From assembly GCA_012730105.1 (NCBI GenBank), contig JAAYBJ010000092.1, forward strand, positions 1 through 39,782: a DNA stretch of 39,782 bases, in the 5' to 3' direction. Shown here one piece after another: positions 26,365 to 35,801 of this stretch (position 1 is its first letter; the number at the start of each line of letters is the position of its first letter). The notes beneath the pieces are model-generated. The model was not told the origin of the DNA. It did no database searches and was given only the letters and a program-made list of their open reading frames with translations. Position numbers and translations under genes: made by a program. The DNA is from Candidatus Hydrogenedentota bacterium (GTDB lineage Bacteria > Hydrogenedentota > Hydrogenedentia > Hydrogenedentales > CAITNO01).

Positions 26365-27819
26365 TTACTTTCCTTCGGCCGCCCAGGCCTTCATCTGCCC
26401 GATATTCTCCGTAACAACTTTGACATAGCCTTGAGACCGTTTCTGGCCTATCAGGTATACGGCCATATCGGCGTCATAAGCCGCATCGCTCTCCGGGTTT
26501 TGTCCCTTATCTCCCGTTTCTTTTATCCAAGCGTCTACGATACCGCGCATCTCTACCAGTGTTACCGCATGAGCGGGATCTTCGGCGAGATTCACCAGTT
26601 CCCAGGGGTCATTCTCCCGATCGTAAAGTTCCTCCTTCGGACGGGGCGTGGTAAAAAGCCGTTCCGCAGGATGGCCCGCCAGTTTGCCCTCAGCGTAAAG
26701 TTCACGCAAACGAATCAGGATAGGCTTGGCATCTTTGTAGGCGTTGGGCTGTAGATGGGGGCGTTCTGGATAAAAATTCCGAATATAGGTATAGCGGCCT
26801 TTGCGCACACTACGAATACGCTCCACCGTCTCATCGCATCGATCACGGGCGGAAATGATAAACTCCCGGGGATGCGCCCCGGGTCCGAACAACGGACGGC
26901 TTTCCAGGTGCTCGGGGATGGGAATGCCGGCAAAATACATGGATGTGGCGGCCAGATCGATGTGGGCAGCGAAATCATCGCGCACCGCGCCCGCGGGGAC
27001 ACGACCCGGCGCCCAGACGATAAAGGGGATATGGGCGCCTTCCTCGTAAAGGAACTGCTTGCCCCGGGCATGGCTGATACCGTGGTCGGTAATGAAAAAG
27101 ACGACCGTGTTATTCTCCAGCCCGTCGGCTTTCAGCCGCGTCATAATCTCTCCCACCTCCCGGTCCACATTCAGGACGGAATTGAGGTATTCCGCCCAAT
27201 CCTTACGCATCACGGGGTCGTCTGGATAATAAGGCGGCAGGGTGACTGCCTCCGGCAAAACAGGATTGGTCACGATGGCATTCCGCCTTTTGCCGCCGTG
27301 CAGTTGGAACTGCATAAAGAAGGGCTGGTTGGGCGCGCGGCCCGCATAGTCGGCGCCGTCATAGAGATCTGCCGGATACTCGAAGTTATAATCGGTCTTG
27401 CCTGGACCAGTCGCACCCGCATTGGCACCATTGCAGACGTAATACCCCGCCTCCTTGAAATACTCTGGAATGGTGCGCACCGGCGCGGGAAGATGGTGCT
27501 TAAGCGCACCCCGGAAACTGCGGTGGTTGTGCGCGCCGATAGTAGTCTGGTACATGCCGGTAACCAGGGCAGACCGGCTGGGTGAGCATACCGGACAGGT
27601 AACATAGGCTGCGTTAAAAACGACACCCTCCCGTGCGAGACGATCCACATTCGGGGTCTCAATCGTGGTTTTCCCCTGGTAACTGAAATGGCAGGACATG
27701 TCCTCCGCAATGATCCAGACAATATTTGGGCGCTCCTGCGCCGAGGCGCACTGCGTTTTGCCGCACAACAAAGCCAGAACCCCTGTTCCGCCCGCTTTTA
27801 AGAATACTCTTCGGTTCAT
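26365..27819 (-). CDS. Tat-exported sulfatase (CSPSR type)
   Basis: 484 residues from the ATG at 27819, chosen because AGGAAGG lies about nine bases upstream and the protein then starts with the Tat signal NRRVFLK. The metal motif is IAEDMSC (Asp40), a variant of the usual DDxG. The formylglycine site is Cys78 in canonical [18 protein letters not shown] gives the later Asp/His ligands. The C-terminal subdomain ends with a charged helical tail. This is the type annotated as heparan N-sulfatase-like or arylsulfatase in PVC genomes, but the substrate cannot be read. It stands alone on this strand, 124 bp downstream of a small membrane protein gene. Confidence 0.92.
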   Translation of the reverse strand: MNRRVFLKAGGTGVLALLCGKTQCASAQERPNIVWIIAEDMSCHFSYQGKTTIETPNVDRLAREGVVFNAAYVTCPVCSPSRSALVTGMYQTTIGAHNHRSFRGALKHHLPAPVRTIPEYFKEAGYYVCNGANAGATGPGKTDYNFEYPADLYDGADYAGRAPNQPFFMQFQLHGGKRRNAIVTNPVLPEAVTLPPYYPDDPVMRKDWAEYLNSVLNVDREVGEIMTRLKADGLENNTVVFFITDHGISHARGKQFLYEEGAHIPFIVWAPGRVPAGAVRDDFAAHIDLAATSMYFAGIPIPEHLESRPLFGPGAHPREFIISARDRCDETVERIRSVRKGRYTYIRNFYPERPHLQPNAYKDAKPILIRLRELYAEGKLAGHPAERLFTTPRPKEELYDRENDPWELVNLAEDPAHAVTLVEMRGIVDAWIKETGDKGQNPESDAAYDADMAVYLIGQKRSQGYVKVVTENIGQMKAWAAEGK

Positions 27820-27943
27820 AATGCGTCGCCTTCCTAGTACTTCGTCAATCATGAGATAACCCTGTTTCTTGATGTCAATTTTAGAATAACACGCTAAGGT
27901 TTAACCGCAAAAATAATCAGCAGTATGCTTAAGCGCCTAACAC

Positions 27944-28411
27944 TCAGCCTGACTCGGTTGGGGCCAATAGGTTCCCGTTACCGGCATTTTCCGGTAGCAC
28001 TACTGGATCATTTATTGGAAAATCTTCCTGATGCGATCGTATGTACTCCATTTTTCGGTTGTAGGATTCAATAAATACTTCCGTTGCATAACGATGGGCA
28101 CGGCTCATGTCCGGATAAAACTGGGGATTCCATATCTCAAAATTCCTTTCGGTTTCCCCGGTAAACTGCGGCTTATCCAGTTGACCTCCAAGCCGGTACA
28201 ATCGCAGATGTCCCTGTTTAAAGTCATTTAAGGCCTGTCGCGCCCCGTAAAGACCTGCCAGGCCATATACCTGATCACGCCATCCGCCAATGCCATAAAT
28301 CTGCCACCAAAACCAGGCTGGAACTGCCAGCACGATGAGAATAAGCAACACTACAATCCGGGCCCCTCCCTTGTTTTCACTTGCTTTTGAAATTAGTCTC
28401 GTCAGCAACAT
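27944..28411 (-). CDS. Small single-pass membrane protein, unknown function
   Basis: 155 residues from the ATG at 28411. That start is preferred to 28426 because GGAG lies nine bases upstream. A short basic cytoplasmic N-terminus precedes one membrane helix (about residues 19-37, VVLLILIVLAVPAWFWW). The rest, about 115 residues, is predicted outside and is rich in aromatic and charged residues. I recognise no domain or family. It is 124 bp upstream of the sulfatase on the same strand and divergent from the acetylesterase gene. A real gene is supported by the ribosome site, the membrane helix and the lack of a better frame. Confidence 0.6.
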   Translation of the reverse strand: MLLTRLISKASENKGGARIVVLLILIVLAVPAWFWWQIYGIGGWRDQVYGLAGLYGARQALNDFKQGHLRLYRLGGQLDKPQFTGETERNFEIWNPQFYPDMSRAHRYATEVFIESYNRKMEYIRSHQEDFPINDPVVLPENAGNGNLLAPTESG

Positions 28412-28697
28412 GGCCCTTTTCTCCAAATTGTTTTATGGACAGCATATTTTCCCTGTCCGGATTTGATGTGTTGTACGGGCTAAGGAAAATCCATTTTTGG
28501 TTTCTGTTCCACTTATTATAATCGGAAGTAGATCTATCATCATAGAACCTGCGGTCAGGAATAATTTGAGACGGGATCCGGATAAACGGGTATACTCTCC
28601 GGGTGGGCTTTGATCAGAAACCTTTTTGACTAACGGTTCGCCGTCAAAAACATCTGTTAGAAAACGCGAAGAGATCTTGTATCCAAAGGAGAATGAA

Positions 28698-30254
28698 ATG
28701 AAATACAAATTGTATCTTACCCTCTTTATCCTGACAAGTACAGTATTGTCCATTGCCGTCGGGTCTTATGCGACTGTCAGCACACCCAGCATTTTTGGCG
28801 ATCACATGGTATTGCAGCAAGGGAAATCGCTTCCGGTGTGGGGCAAGGCGGACCCCGGCGAAACCGTAACGGTCACCTTGAACGACAAAACGAAATCCGC
28901 CACGGCCTGTTCTGAGGGACGCTGGACGGTAAAACTGCCCCGGATGGACGCAGGCGGCCCCTACGAACTCACGATCGAGGGAAAAGATAACAGCCTTGTG
29001 TTCAGCGATGTCCTCGTGGGAGAAGTATGGCTGGGTTCTGGCCAATCAAATATGCAGTGGACGGTGTCGAATTCTGCCAATGCCGTCGAGGAAATGGCCA
29101 ATGCGAACTTCCCGAAAATCCGGCTATTCTCCGTAAAGCGAACTGTTGCAACCAGCCCACAGGATGATTGTGAAGGTTCCTGGGCGGTCTGTTCGCCGGA
29201 ATCCATCCCGGAATTTTCCGCCGCCCTGTATTATTTTGGCCGGGAACTGCATCAGGAGTTAAACCAGGTTCCGATGGGTTTGATCCACACTTCCTGGGGC
29301 GGCACGCCCGCGGAATCCTGGACCAGCCGCGGCATGCTTGAAAGCGACCCCGACCTGGCATATATGGTTCAACAGTGGGACCAGACACTTGCCGATTACC
29401 CAGCCGCCAAGACCGCTTATGACAAGGCCATGGAAGAATGGCAACAGGCGGCCGAACAGGCCAAGGCGGCAGGAACTGCCGAACCTAAAAAGCCCGACGA
29501 ACCCCGCGGGCCCAATCATCCCTGGCTGGCCTCGGGTCTGTACAACGCTATGATCGCCCCGCTGGTTCCCTATGCCATTCAAGGCGCCATCTGGTACCAG
29601 GGCGAATCCAACGCCAACCGCGCCTACCAGTACCGGAAATTGTTCCCAGCGATGATTAACGATTGGCGCAATGCCTGGGGGCAGGGCGACTTCTCGTTCT
29701 ATTTTGTGCAGCTGGCCAATTTCCAGGACACGCTTCCAGAGCCTGCCGAATCGGATTGGGCGGAACTGCGTGAAGCGCAAACCATGACCTTATCCCTTAA
29801 AAATACCGGCATGGCCGTTATTATTGACATTGGCGAGGCCAAGGACATCCATCCTAAGAACAAACAGGATGTGGGCAAGCGCCTTGCCCTGAACGCGCTC
29901 GCCAAGAACTATGGCCAGGACGTGGTCTGGTCAGGGCCCATATATAAGTCCATGCGCGTCTGGAAGGACAAGATTGTTCTCAAATTCGATCATGTCCTCA
30001 GCGGTCTCACCACCAGTGACGGCGAAGCGCCCAAGGGATTCGCCATCGCCGGGGCGGATAAAAAGTTCGTCTGGGCGGACGCCATCGTCAAGGGTAAAAA
30101 AGTAATCGTTTCTTCGCCGCAGGTACCCGAACCCGTAGCAGTGCGCTACGGATGGGCCATCAACCCCGTGTGCAACCTGGTCAACGGCAAAGGACTGCCC
30201 GCCTCCCCCTTCCGGACCGACGAATGGCCCGGATTGACCGTGAACAATAAATAA
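28698..30254 (+). CDS. Sialate O-acetylesterase-like protein (SASA/SGNH domain)
   Basis: 518 residues from the ATG at 28698, with AAGGAG six bases upstream. A Sec signal peptide covers about residues 1-24. An N-terminal beta domain (PSIFGDHMVLQQGKSLPVWG) is followed by an SGNH-hydrolase fold. Nucleophile Ser117 is in GSGQSNMQW, QGESN at 301-305 is the block III-like motif, and the catalytic His385 is in DIHP. A helical insertion near 235-270 (lysine/glutamate-rich) is common in this family. It would remove acetyl groups from a carbohydrate; in plant-polysaccharide degraders many such enzymes act on acetyl-xylan or pectin rather than on sialic acid. A possible promoter is TTGAGA-19-TATACT at 28566-28596 (weak spacing). 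It ends with a strong terminator. Confidence 0.9.
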   Translation: MKYKLYLTLFILTSTVLSIAVGSYATVSTPSIFGDHMVLQQGKSLPVWGKADPGETVTVTLNDKTKSATACSEGRWTVKLPRMDAGGPYELTIEGKDNSLVFSDVLVGEVWLGSGQSNMQWTVSNSANAVEEMANANFPKIRLFSVKRTVATSPQDDCEGSWAVCSPESIPEFSAALYYFGRELHQELNQVPMGLIHTSWGGTPAESWTSRGMLESDPDLAYMVQQWDQTLADYPAAKTAYDKAMEEWQQAAEQAKAAGTAEPKKPDEPRGPNHPWLASGLYNAMIAPLVPYAIQGAIWYQGESNANRAYQYRKLFPAMINDWRNAWGQGDFSFYFVQLANFQDTLPEPAESDWAELREAQTMTLSLKNTGMAVIIDIGEAKDIHPKNKQDVGKRLALNALAKNYGQDVVWSGPIYKSMRVWKDKIVLKFDHVLSGLTTSDGEAPKGFAIAGADKKFVWADAIVKGKKVIVSSPQVPEPVAVRYGWAINPVCNLVNGKGLPASPFRTDEWPGLTVNNK

Positions 30255-30278
30255 TCATTGGCTTCTGCTTGACGTAAT

Positions 30279-30317
30279 CGTCCCGGCGTGCCATTCTTTC
30301 ACGCCGGGACGTTTTTT
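30279..30317 (+). terminator. Intrinsic terminator after the acetylesterase gene
   Basis: CGTCCCGGCGTG (30279-30290) pairs perfectly over 12 bp with CACGCCGGGACG (30300-30311) around a nine-base loop, followed by TTTTTT at 30312-30317. This is the clearest terminator in the window. It stops transcription toward the convergent amidohydrolase gene. Confidence 0.93.
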
Positions 30318-30331
30318 ATGCCCGCATTTCA

Positions 30332-31765
30332 TCAGGATTGAGCGCGCAACACCCGCTCCAGATCAAAGACTTCCTTTGCATTCCCGCGCATGATGCGTTC
30401 CACCAGGGCGGGTACGTCGGACTCGGCGAGCCAACCCTCCTGCACCAGTTGCGTAATGGCAAGGGTGATTCCCCGGCGGGCGATCCGGGCATGGCCGGGC
30501 ACCATTTCCACGGGGATGTAATCCCCGCCGAAGGTGAACAATTTGCAGGCCGGGGCCGCCATGAGGAATTCCTTCAGGAAGCGTGTTGCCGAAGCAGGAT
30601 CGATGATCCACCCCCAGCACATGTCCGCGTACACATTGGAATACTGTTTGCACAAGGCGATCAACTCATGCTGATAAGGATAAGCGATATGCATCAGCAC
30701 GAAAGTAGTATCAGGGAACTCTCGGGTCAGGCGGGACACGTCGCACAGGTTGTCCCGAACACGCGCCAGGTTCATACTGTTGTTCCCGGCCGCATAGCCC
30801 GTATGCAGTTTGACGGGCAGTTTATATTCGGTGGCGCGGCGCAGGCAATGACGGAACAGGTTGTCCTGAAGGGCCTTCGTTTCTTCCGGCGTCAACTTTT
30901 CCTCCCTTGCGAATCGCTCGAATAACGGCGCCGCCCTCTCATCGCTGACATCCTCAAAGTCAAGCCGCCGATGATAGGCGCACTGGTCCTTCACGGCAAT
31001 GGCCTTCGGACCGTATCTTTCAAATACGCGGTCTATGGTTGCATGGGCCTGTTTCAGCGTGGCTACCTCGGCGCCCGCACATGCGCGCAGGGTCTTGCGG
31101 TTGACATTTGTGGCGATACCGATGGTCCACAGGTCGTAACTCAAGAGGTCGCTGGCCGGCTCACTCTCCCGGAAGACGGGGATGTTCAGGCAGTTTACCT
31201 GGGCATGTTCGATGTTGGCGACATCACGCAGTATGTGCCGGTAAAAGCCCGGCTTAATGTCATCCCGCAGCCGATCGCTAATTGCCTCGCAGTTGTCCTC
31301 GCGGATGTCCTCCTCCCCATAGAGGGCGCGGACACTCTCGCGCACGCACAACTGGTAGCCCGTGTGACGGCAGCGCTCGTACCAGGGCGCGACCAGATTC
31401 CACTTCTCTTTCGGCGCCAGTTTCCGTCCGATCAGTTTATTGTAGTCCTCGCCGGACATGCCCGCAACCCGCAGATCGGAGTCGGTATAGTGGTTCATCA
31501 GCGTCCCGAAGTCCGGCGCGGGCGTTTTATTATTCTTGTTCACATTCTCCAAACGTTCCGCTTCGGGTGGAAGATGCTCGTGGGTGTCCATCAGGGGCGT
31601 CTGGTTCACCAAGGCGCCAATTGTCCCCGCGACAGGCGTGGCATCCGCTGGACAGGAAGTGTATTCCGGGTTCGTAACGCATCCGGAGACACCCATTCCG
31701 AGCCCCACCCCCAGCGCCGATCCCGTAGCGCCGATGAATTTTCTTCTGTTTACCGAGTCACGCAT
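30332..31765 (-). CDS. Tat-exported lipoprotein, amidohydrolase family TIM-barrel enzyme
   Basis: 477 residues. The N-terminus combines a twin-arginine motif (NRRKFIG, 6-12) with a lipobox VSGC (Cys29), so a folded, lipid-anchored protein is predicted. The body is an amidohydrolase-2-like barrel: HxH at residues 62-64 (DTHEHL), a later His in KLHTGY, another in LMHIAYPY, and the closing Asp in FGGDY. Such enzymes hydrolyse lactones, esters or amides, or decarboxylate or isomerise sugar acids. Some sequence resembles uronate isomerase-like proteins. The substrate is unknown; a carbohydrate-derived lactone or uronate fits the location. AAAAGGG before the ATG supports the start. It is 243 bp downstream of the beta-helix gene. 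Confidence 0.82.
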   Translation of the reverse strand: MRDSVNRRKFIGATGSALGVGLGMGVSGCVTNPEYTSCPADATPVAGTIGALVNQTPLMDTHEHLPPEAERLENVNKNNKTPAPDFGTLMNHYTDSDLRVAGMSGEDYNKLIGRKLAPKEKWNLVAPWYERCRHTGYQLCVRESVRALYGEEDIREDNCEAISDRLRDDIKPGFYRHILRDVANIEHAQVNCLNIPVFRESEPASDLLSYDLWTIGIATNVNRKTLRACAGAEVATLKQAHATIDRVFERYGPKAIAVKDQCAYHRRLDFEDVSDERAAPLFERFAREEKLTPEETKALQDNLFRHCLRRATEYKLPVKLHTGYAAGNNSMNLARVRDNLCDVSRLTREFPDTTFVLMHIAYPYQHELIALCKQYSNVYADMCWGWIIDPASATRFLKEFLMAAPACKLFTFGGDYIPVEMVPGHARIARRGITLAITQLVQEGWLAESDVPALVERIMRGNAKEVFDLERVLRAQS

Positions 31766-32008
31766 AGTTTAACCCTTTTCATTTCCGGGGACAGCCGTTT
31801 ATGAGCCTTTTGTCTTCACAGCGTACAATGGGAACAAGCATGTTGCATCGCTCGAATGTGTCAGGAATGACGTATAAGCCTTAGGGTTTATTCGCATGCC
31901 CGGCACACTGAAGCGCGAACAACATACAATTTATCGCAACAGTATGCGTTTCAATCACCTTTAAATGCGCCATTAAATCGATCTCCGCTCGCCGGTTTAT
32001 CCCTGTCA

Positions 32009-33274
32009 TCATTGTGTCTGACGCTCATCAGAAATCTCCTGTTCGGCATGGATCTGGTTATTCTCAATAACCACCTCCCCTGCCTTGCTTCCAATGCGGA
32101 TACCGACACTGTTGGCGCCGGCGCACTCAATGATGTTGTCCCGGATGACAGTGCCATTGGTCTCTCCGCCGATATAGAGCCCAATAGAACCGTTATTGCG
32201 CAGGGTGTTTCCCATGAAAGTTATGTTATGGGCGGCCATTGGTTCCGTTTCCCCGCGCCACTGCACGCCACCCCCGGCATTATCGGCAATCACGTTGCGG
32301 CGTATACTGTTATCGCTGTCTTTATGGCCTATGGATATGCCCACAGCACCGTTTCCGATAAACGTATTGTCTTCAACCACCGCACCGCGCACGCGCCAGC
32401 AAAAGAAGAAGCCGTCCTTGTCGTTTTCCCTTGAGGTACACCCGCGTATCACGGCACGCTGGGAGCCGCTTCCCGGGTGGATGCCGCCGCCGGCACATTT
32501 CTCCACCACGCAGTCCAGCACCTGCACGTCATTGGACTGCTGAAAACTGATGCCGTCGCCGCTGTAGCCGCGCACCATGCAATTTTGAATAATGCCGGCA
32601 TCACCCTGGTAAAAGAAGATGCCCGCGCCGCGGCAGCCGTTGATGATACCGTTATGTTCCCGGTTCCCGTCTATGGTCAGATTCTCAATGCGGAAATTTT
32701 CCACATGGTAGGCGCTGATGACGGGAAACAGGGTGACCGCATAGGCTTCGTCGGCCATCATGCAGTCCGCATTGAGCGGCCGGCTCAGGGTCATGTAGTT
32801 GCCGTTTTCATTCAGGATCGTGGCGCATATCGTATGGAAACCATTAATCCGCTTTGTGGCGACGTGCACGCCATACCCGATTTCAAAGCCCTCGGCATTT
32901 TCCACCGTGACAGCGCATTCGCCGAAATCGCCGTCCGCAGCAAGAAGGCTTCGTGTTTCCTTGTCTTTTTTCAGTACTGTTGCCGTACCGGCGCCGCGAA
33001 GGGTAACACCCGTACGCATGTGCAGGGAATCGCGCATGAGGTACTCGCCGGGTCCAACCTCCACCACGCCTCCCCCAAGTTGTCCCACATAATCCATGGC
33101 CGCCTGAAGCGCCCGATTGTCCCGGCCGACAATGTCAGCGTCCTGCTGTCCCACGGTAATATGGAGCCGCGGAGAGTCCAGCCATTCATTCTCAGGGTGA
33201 TTTCTTGCCATTGCGGGAGAGGTAAAATTCACAAGGATACAGCACATAACAAGCGAAGAAAAGATCGTTTTCAT
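32009..33274 (-). CDS. Secreted right-handed beta-helix protein
   Basis: 421 residues with a Sec signal peptide (1-23, ending AMA). After a capping motif (RALQAAMDYVGQLGGGVVEVGPGEY-type, near residues 51-77) come repeated coils with N, G and I spacing, such as VENFRIENLTIDGN, AVVEDNTFIGNGAVGI and TVIRDNIIECAG, which are parallel beta-helix repeats of the pectate-lyase/GH28 fold. No catalytic residues could be assigned with confidence. It would be a polysaccharide lyase, epimerase or glycosidase acting outside the cytoplasm. The C-terminus ends soon after the last coil, so it is complete or has a short cap. It is 77 bp downstream of the GH-A gene, and the two may be co-transcribed. Confidence 0.82.
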   Translation of the reverse strand: MKTIFSSLVMCCILVNFTSPAMARNHPENEWLDSPRLHITVGQQDADIVGRDNRALQAAMDYVGQLGGGVVEVGPGEYLMRDSLHMRTGVTLRGAGTATVLKKDKETRSLLAADGDFGECAVTVENAEGFEIGYGVHVATKRINGFHTICATILNENGNYMTLSRPLNADCMMADEAYAVTLFPVISAYHVENFRIENLTIDGNREHNGIINGCRGAGIFFYQGDAGIIQNCMVRGYSGDGISFQQSNDVQVLDCVVEKCAGGGIHPGSGSQRAVIRGCTSRENDKDGFFFCWRVRGAVVEDNTFIGNGAVGISIGHKDSDNSIRRNVIADNAGGGVQWRGETEPMAAHNITFMGNTLRNNGSIGLYIGGETNGTVIRDNIIECAGANSVGIRIGSKAGEVVIENNQIHAEQEISDERQTQ

Positions 33275-33351
33275 AGGGATACACTAGTCCTGTTTTTAAC
33301 GCTTATCAACGTTGCCTTGCCGCCATGGAAGAAACACGACAAAATGGGACC

Positions 33352-35115
33352 TTACAGGTTCATTCGCCCGAAGCTCGTAGCCGGCAAGGGCCATAAACCA
33401 TCTTGTGGGTCCAAAGTAATTCCGCATTCACGGTCGTCCGATAGGGTGGATTCCGTATACGCATGCGCGGAAACGGGGTCCGCACCTTGAACTATGACTT
33501 GTACCGGCCTGTCCGCCTGGTTCACCCAGAACAGAAACTTCCCTACGCGCACGGCTTCCACGTGGCCCGGGGCGCTGGAAGCACACCCATATACGATATC
33601 ACCAGTTTTGGTGTGCCGGGTCAGGTTCGCCCAGGCGGTGTACACCGGGCGTACGCCCCAGTTCCTGTCCTTGAAATTCCACAGGCCGTAATTCATGAAG
33701 CCGCCGCCGGGATAATAAACTTCGTGGAGGCACCAGATACAGAAGCCCGCGATCCCCCGGTTGAGCCCTTTGATGACAAAGGCGGTTGTCCAAAGCGCGT
33801 AGGGATAGGTTTCCATGAGCGGGTTCTCGAGCGTGCCGGATCGATGGTCCTGAAAGCCGAATTCGGCGATGACCAGGGGCTTATCCGGGGCATGGGCGCA
33901 CAGAAGGTCAAGGCGGTCGTCAAAAAAGAACGGGGCAAGGTGACGGTCCGTATACCGCGCATAGAGATGGGAGGCGAAAAAGTCCGCGCAATCCAGGTAA
34001 CGGTCCGACCGAACACAGTTCTCGAACCACGACAGGCCGCTGGTATCGTCACTGCCGAGGATGCGGACAGCCAGGCCCCGTTTTTGGAATTCCTCTTTCA
34101 CAAGTTCGTGCAGACGCAGGTATTCCTCGAAGGTATTGCCCCGCTGCGTCCAGGAACCGTTCGGCTCGTTGGTTAGCGTCCATTCCTGTACGCAAGAGTA
34201 CCCTTTGACTCGAACCAGGTGTTCTAATAAGGCGCCGATAGCGGTGGCCATTTTCGGCAGGTCGGTGAATTTGGGCACTCCCCACTCCACACCGACGACA
34301 TTGGCATACGCGCCAATGGACTGATACAGGTCCAGGGTCCGGTAATGACTGCGCATGTTGTCGCTGTCAAAATCAAAGGTTTCCCAGTCGCCTGACGGGT
34401 TCCAGTCCTTGTACCAGAAGAACATGCGCACCCAGTCGGGTTCCATCCAGCGGACACGCTCTTCCCGCAGTATCCAGTCTTCCCGGGTCACCCCCTTGGC
34501 CGCGTTCACTTCATTATAAAACCAGCCGTCATCCTCCGCGCCAAACCCTTTCAGGGACGGGCAGGCAATTTCATCCGTAACCGTCAAGGTTACCGGCCCG
34601 TCAGGCAGGGAAACCTCCTCCCCGGGCGCTGCGGTCACCTTGACGCCGGTGAAACAGGCTTGCCCGTGACCATTCAGCAGCAGGCACAGCCGCGCGCTAG
34701 CGCTGTCCGGCGGCGCAATCCCCCGGATCCGCAACGGGCGCCAGGTGCCGTCGGGAATCACCATCTCGGATTGCACAAATGAAATGCGTCCCCCGTCCGC
34801 ATTAAGAAACTCGACGGACATGTACACCCCGGCGCCGTCACGGACATCCCGTCCCAGGGCTTCGACACAGGCCGAGACGACGGTGCCCGGCGTCACGGAA
34901 TAGCTTTGACGCACGGAAGGATAGCCTATCGACGCTTCCGGCGGGACCACAAGGCGCACCGCGGTGCGCCCCTCCAGCGACAGGGCTTCCGCCGTAACCG
35001 GCGGTGCAAAGGCAGACTCCCATGCTTCAAGGCCCTGTTCAAAAGAACCGTTTGTAGACAAGAGATTGGGGGTGACGGAGAGAAAAACACAGGCAAGCAG
35101 GTTCCAGCAAAACAT
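33352..35115 (-). CDS. Secreted clan GH-A glycosidase with N-terminal carbohydrate-binding-like domain
   Basis: 587 residues. A hydrophobic start (residues 1-19) acts as a signal despite few positive charges. Residues 20-160 form a beta-sandwich of CBM4/CBM22-like character (NGSFEQGLEAW). A TIM barrel follows. The acid/base is Glu307 in LTNEPNGSW, and the nucleophile is Glu408 in VIAEFGFQ, a 101-residue spacing that suits clan GH-A (GH5, GH39, GH30 and related families). A short beta domain closes the protein. Substrate candidates are beta-mannan, beta-xylan or similar; not resolved. GGAAGG just before the ATG supports the start. It starts only 15 bp after the hicA stop on the same strand, an unusual linkage to a toxin-antitoxin pair. 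Confidence 0.85.
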   Translation of the reverse strand: MFCWNLLACVFLSVTPNLLSTNGSFEQGLEAWESAFAPPVTAEALSLEGRTAVRLVVPPEASIGYPSVRQSYSVTPGTVVSACVEALGRDVRDGAGVYMSVEFLNADGGRISFVQSEMVIPDGTWRPLRIRGIAPPDSASARLCLLLNGHGQACFTGVKVTAAPGEEVSLPDGPVTLTVTDEIACPSLKGFGAEDDGWFYNEVNAAKGVTREDWILREERVRWMEPDWVRMFFWYKDWNPSGDWETFDFDSDNMRSHYRTLDLYQSIGAYANVVGVEWGVPKFTDLPKMATAIGALLEHLVRVKGYSCVQEWTLTNEPNGSWTQRGNTFEEYLRLHELVKEEFQKRGLAVRILGSDDTSGLSWFENCVRSDRYLDCADFFASHLYARYTDRHLAPFFFDDRLDLLCAHAPDKPLVIAEFGFQDHRSGTLENPLMETYPYALWTTAFVIKGLNRGIAGFCIWCLHEVYYPGGGFMNYGLWNFKDRNWGVRPVYTAWANLTRHTKTGDIVYGCASSAPGHVEAVRVGKFLFWVNQADRPVQVIVQGADPVSAHAYTESTLSDDRECGITLDPQDGLWPLPATSFGRMNL

Positions 35116-35130
35116 AAGGGACCTTCCGGA

Positions 35131-35331
35131 TTATTCCTCTGATAATTCCTGATCGCTTCCCGTTAGGGCGCGAATAATCTTTTTTGCAAGCGTTTCCGGG
35201 ATTTCGGTGTGGCGGGGCACTGCTTCAATGTGGCCTGTACGCGGATTGCACCACAGGGAGTGCGATGCTCCCTCTCTTTTCAGATAGCAGCCGTATCGCC
35301 GAAGCTGCTTTAGTAAGGCCTCGCGTTTCAC
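35131..35331 (-). CDS. hicA: HicA family mRNA interferase toxin
   Basis: 66 residues, a full-length HicA toxin with a double-stranded-RNA-binding-like fold. The conserved Gly14 and the catalytic His24 (REGASHSLW) are present, followed by the amphipathic C-terminal helix (LAKKIIRAL). It cleaves mRNA during stress when the antitoxin is lost. Its start overlaps the hicB stop by four bases, so the order is antitoxin then toxin. The downstream GH-A gene begins 15 bp after its stop. Confidence 0.93.
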   Translation of the reverse strand: MKREALLKQLRRYGCYLKREGASHSLWCNPRTGHIEAVPRHTEIPETLAKKIIRALTGSDQELSEE

Positions 35332-35543
35332 CCTACTTGAACCACTTCACGCAGAGCGTCTTGCGGAACCCCGCGCAGCATATCTTCCCGCCGGTCTTCC
35401 AAGATAAGCGCAATGGCCTCCGCAAGACTTTTCTTGCTTTCCTCAACGGTACGTCCCTGTCCGTTGGCGCCGGGCACCTCCGGACACCAAGCGATAAACC
35501 AGTCCTGATCCCGTTCAATTATGGCAGTGAATTCGTTGTGCAT
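35328..35543 (-). CDS. hicB: HicB family antitoxin
   Basis: 71 residues from the ATG at 35543, preceded by AGGAG at nine bases; a TTG three codons upstream has the ribosome site touching it and is rejected. The partial RNase-H-like HicB fold is evident: FTAIIERDQDWFIAWCPEVPG, then the helix ESKKSLAEAIALIL. The protein is the short form without a C-terminal DNA-binding helix-turn-helix domain, so autoregulation, if any, must rely on another mechanism. It neutralises HicA. Confidence 0.92.
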   Translation of the reverse strand: MHNEFTAIIERDQDWFIAWCPEVPGANGQGRTVEESKKSLAEAIALILEDRREDMLRGVPQDALREVVQVG

Positions 35544-35572
35544 GGTAGGCAACTCCTAATTGGACTGTCTTT

Positions 35573-35599
35573 ACTATACCATGTTTTGTAAAATGTAAA
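35573..35599 (-). promoter_or_regulatory. Possible hicBA promoter
   Basis: On the minus strand, TTTACA (35594-35599) and TATAGT (35573-35578) are separated by 15 bases, about 30 bp before the hicB ATG. The elements are close to consensus, but the spacing is short. Confidence 0.4.
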
Positions 35600-35801
35600 A
35601 AATCAGTAACAGTCTAACTATACGCCGGGTGGAGCGGAACGATTTTATATGTCGTTCAGCGTTATAGAAGGCTGAATAGAATTGTGAGTGTTTGGGGCAT
35701 ACATAAGGCCGAGTAAAACACGTCTTCACGGGAACTTTGCCGCAACCATGGTGTTTTACAAAGCAGGAAGTGCTTGGTCTGATAAAATGAAAGGGCTGCA
35801 C

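Noticed and set aside
26755-27585. A 276-residue plus-strand open frame
   Set aside because: Antisense to a complete sulfatase gene with a CSPSR motif.
30971-31804. A 277-residue plus-strand open frame
   Set aside because: Antisense to the amidohydrolase gene; no domain seen.
32477-33490. A 337-residue plus-strand open frame
   Set aside because: Runs across the beta-helix gene and into the GH-A gene on the opposite strand; no signal or domain.
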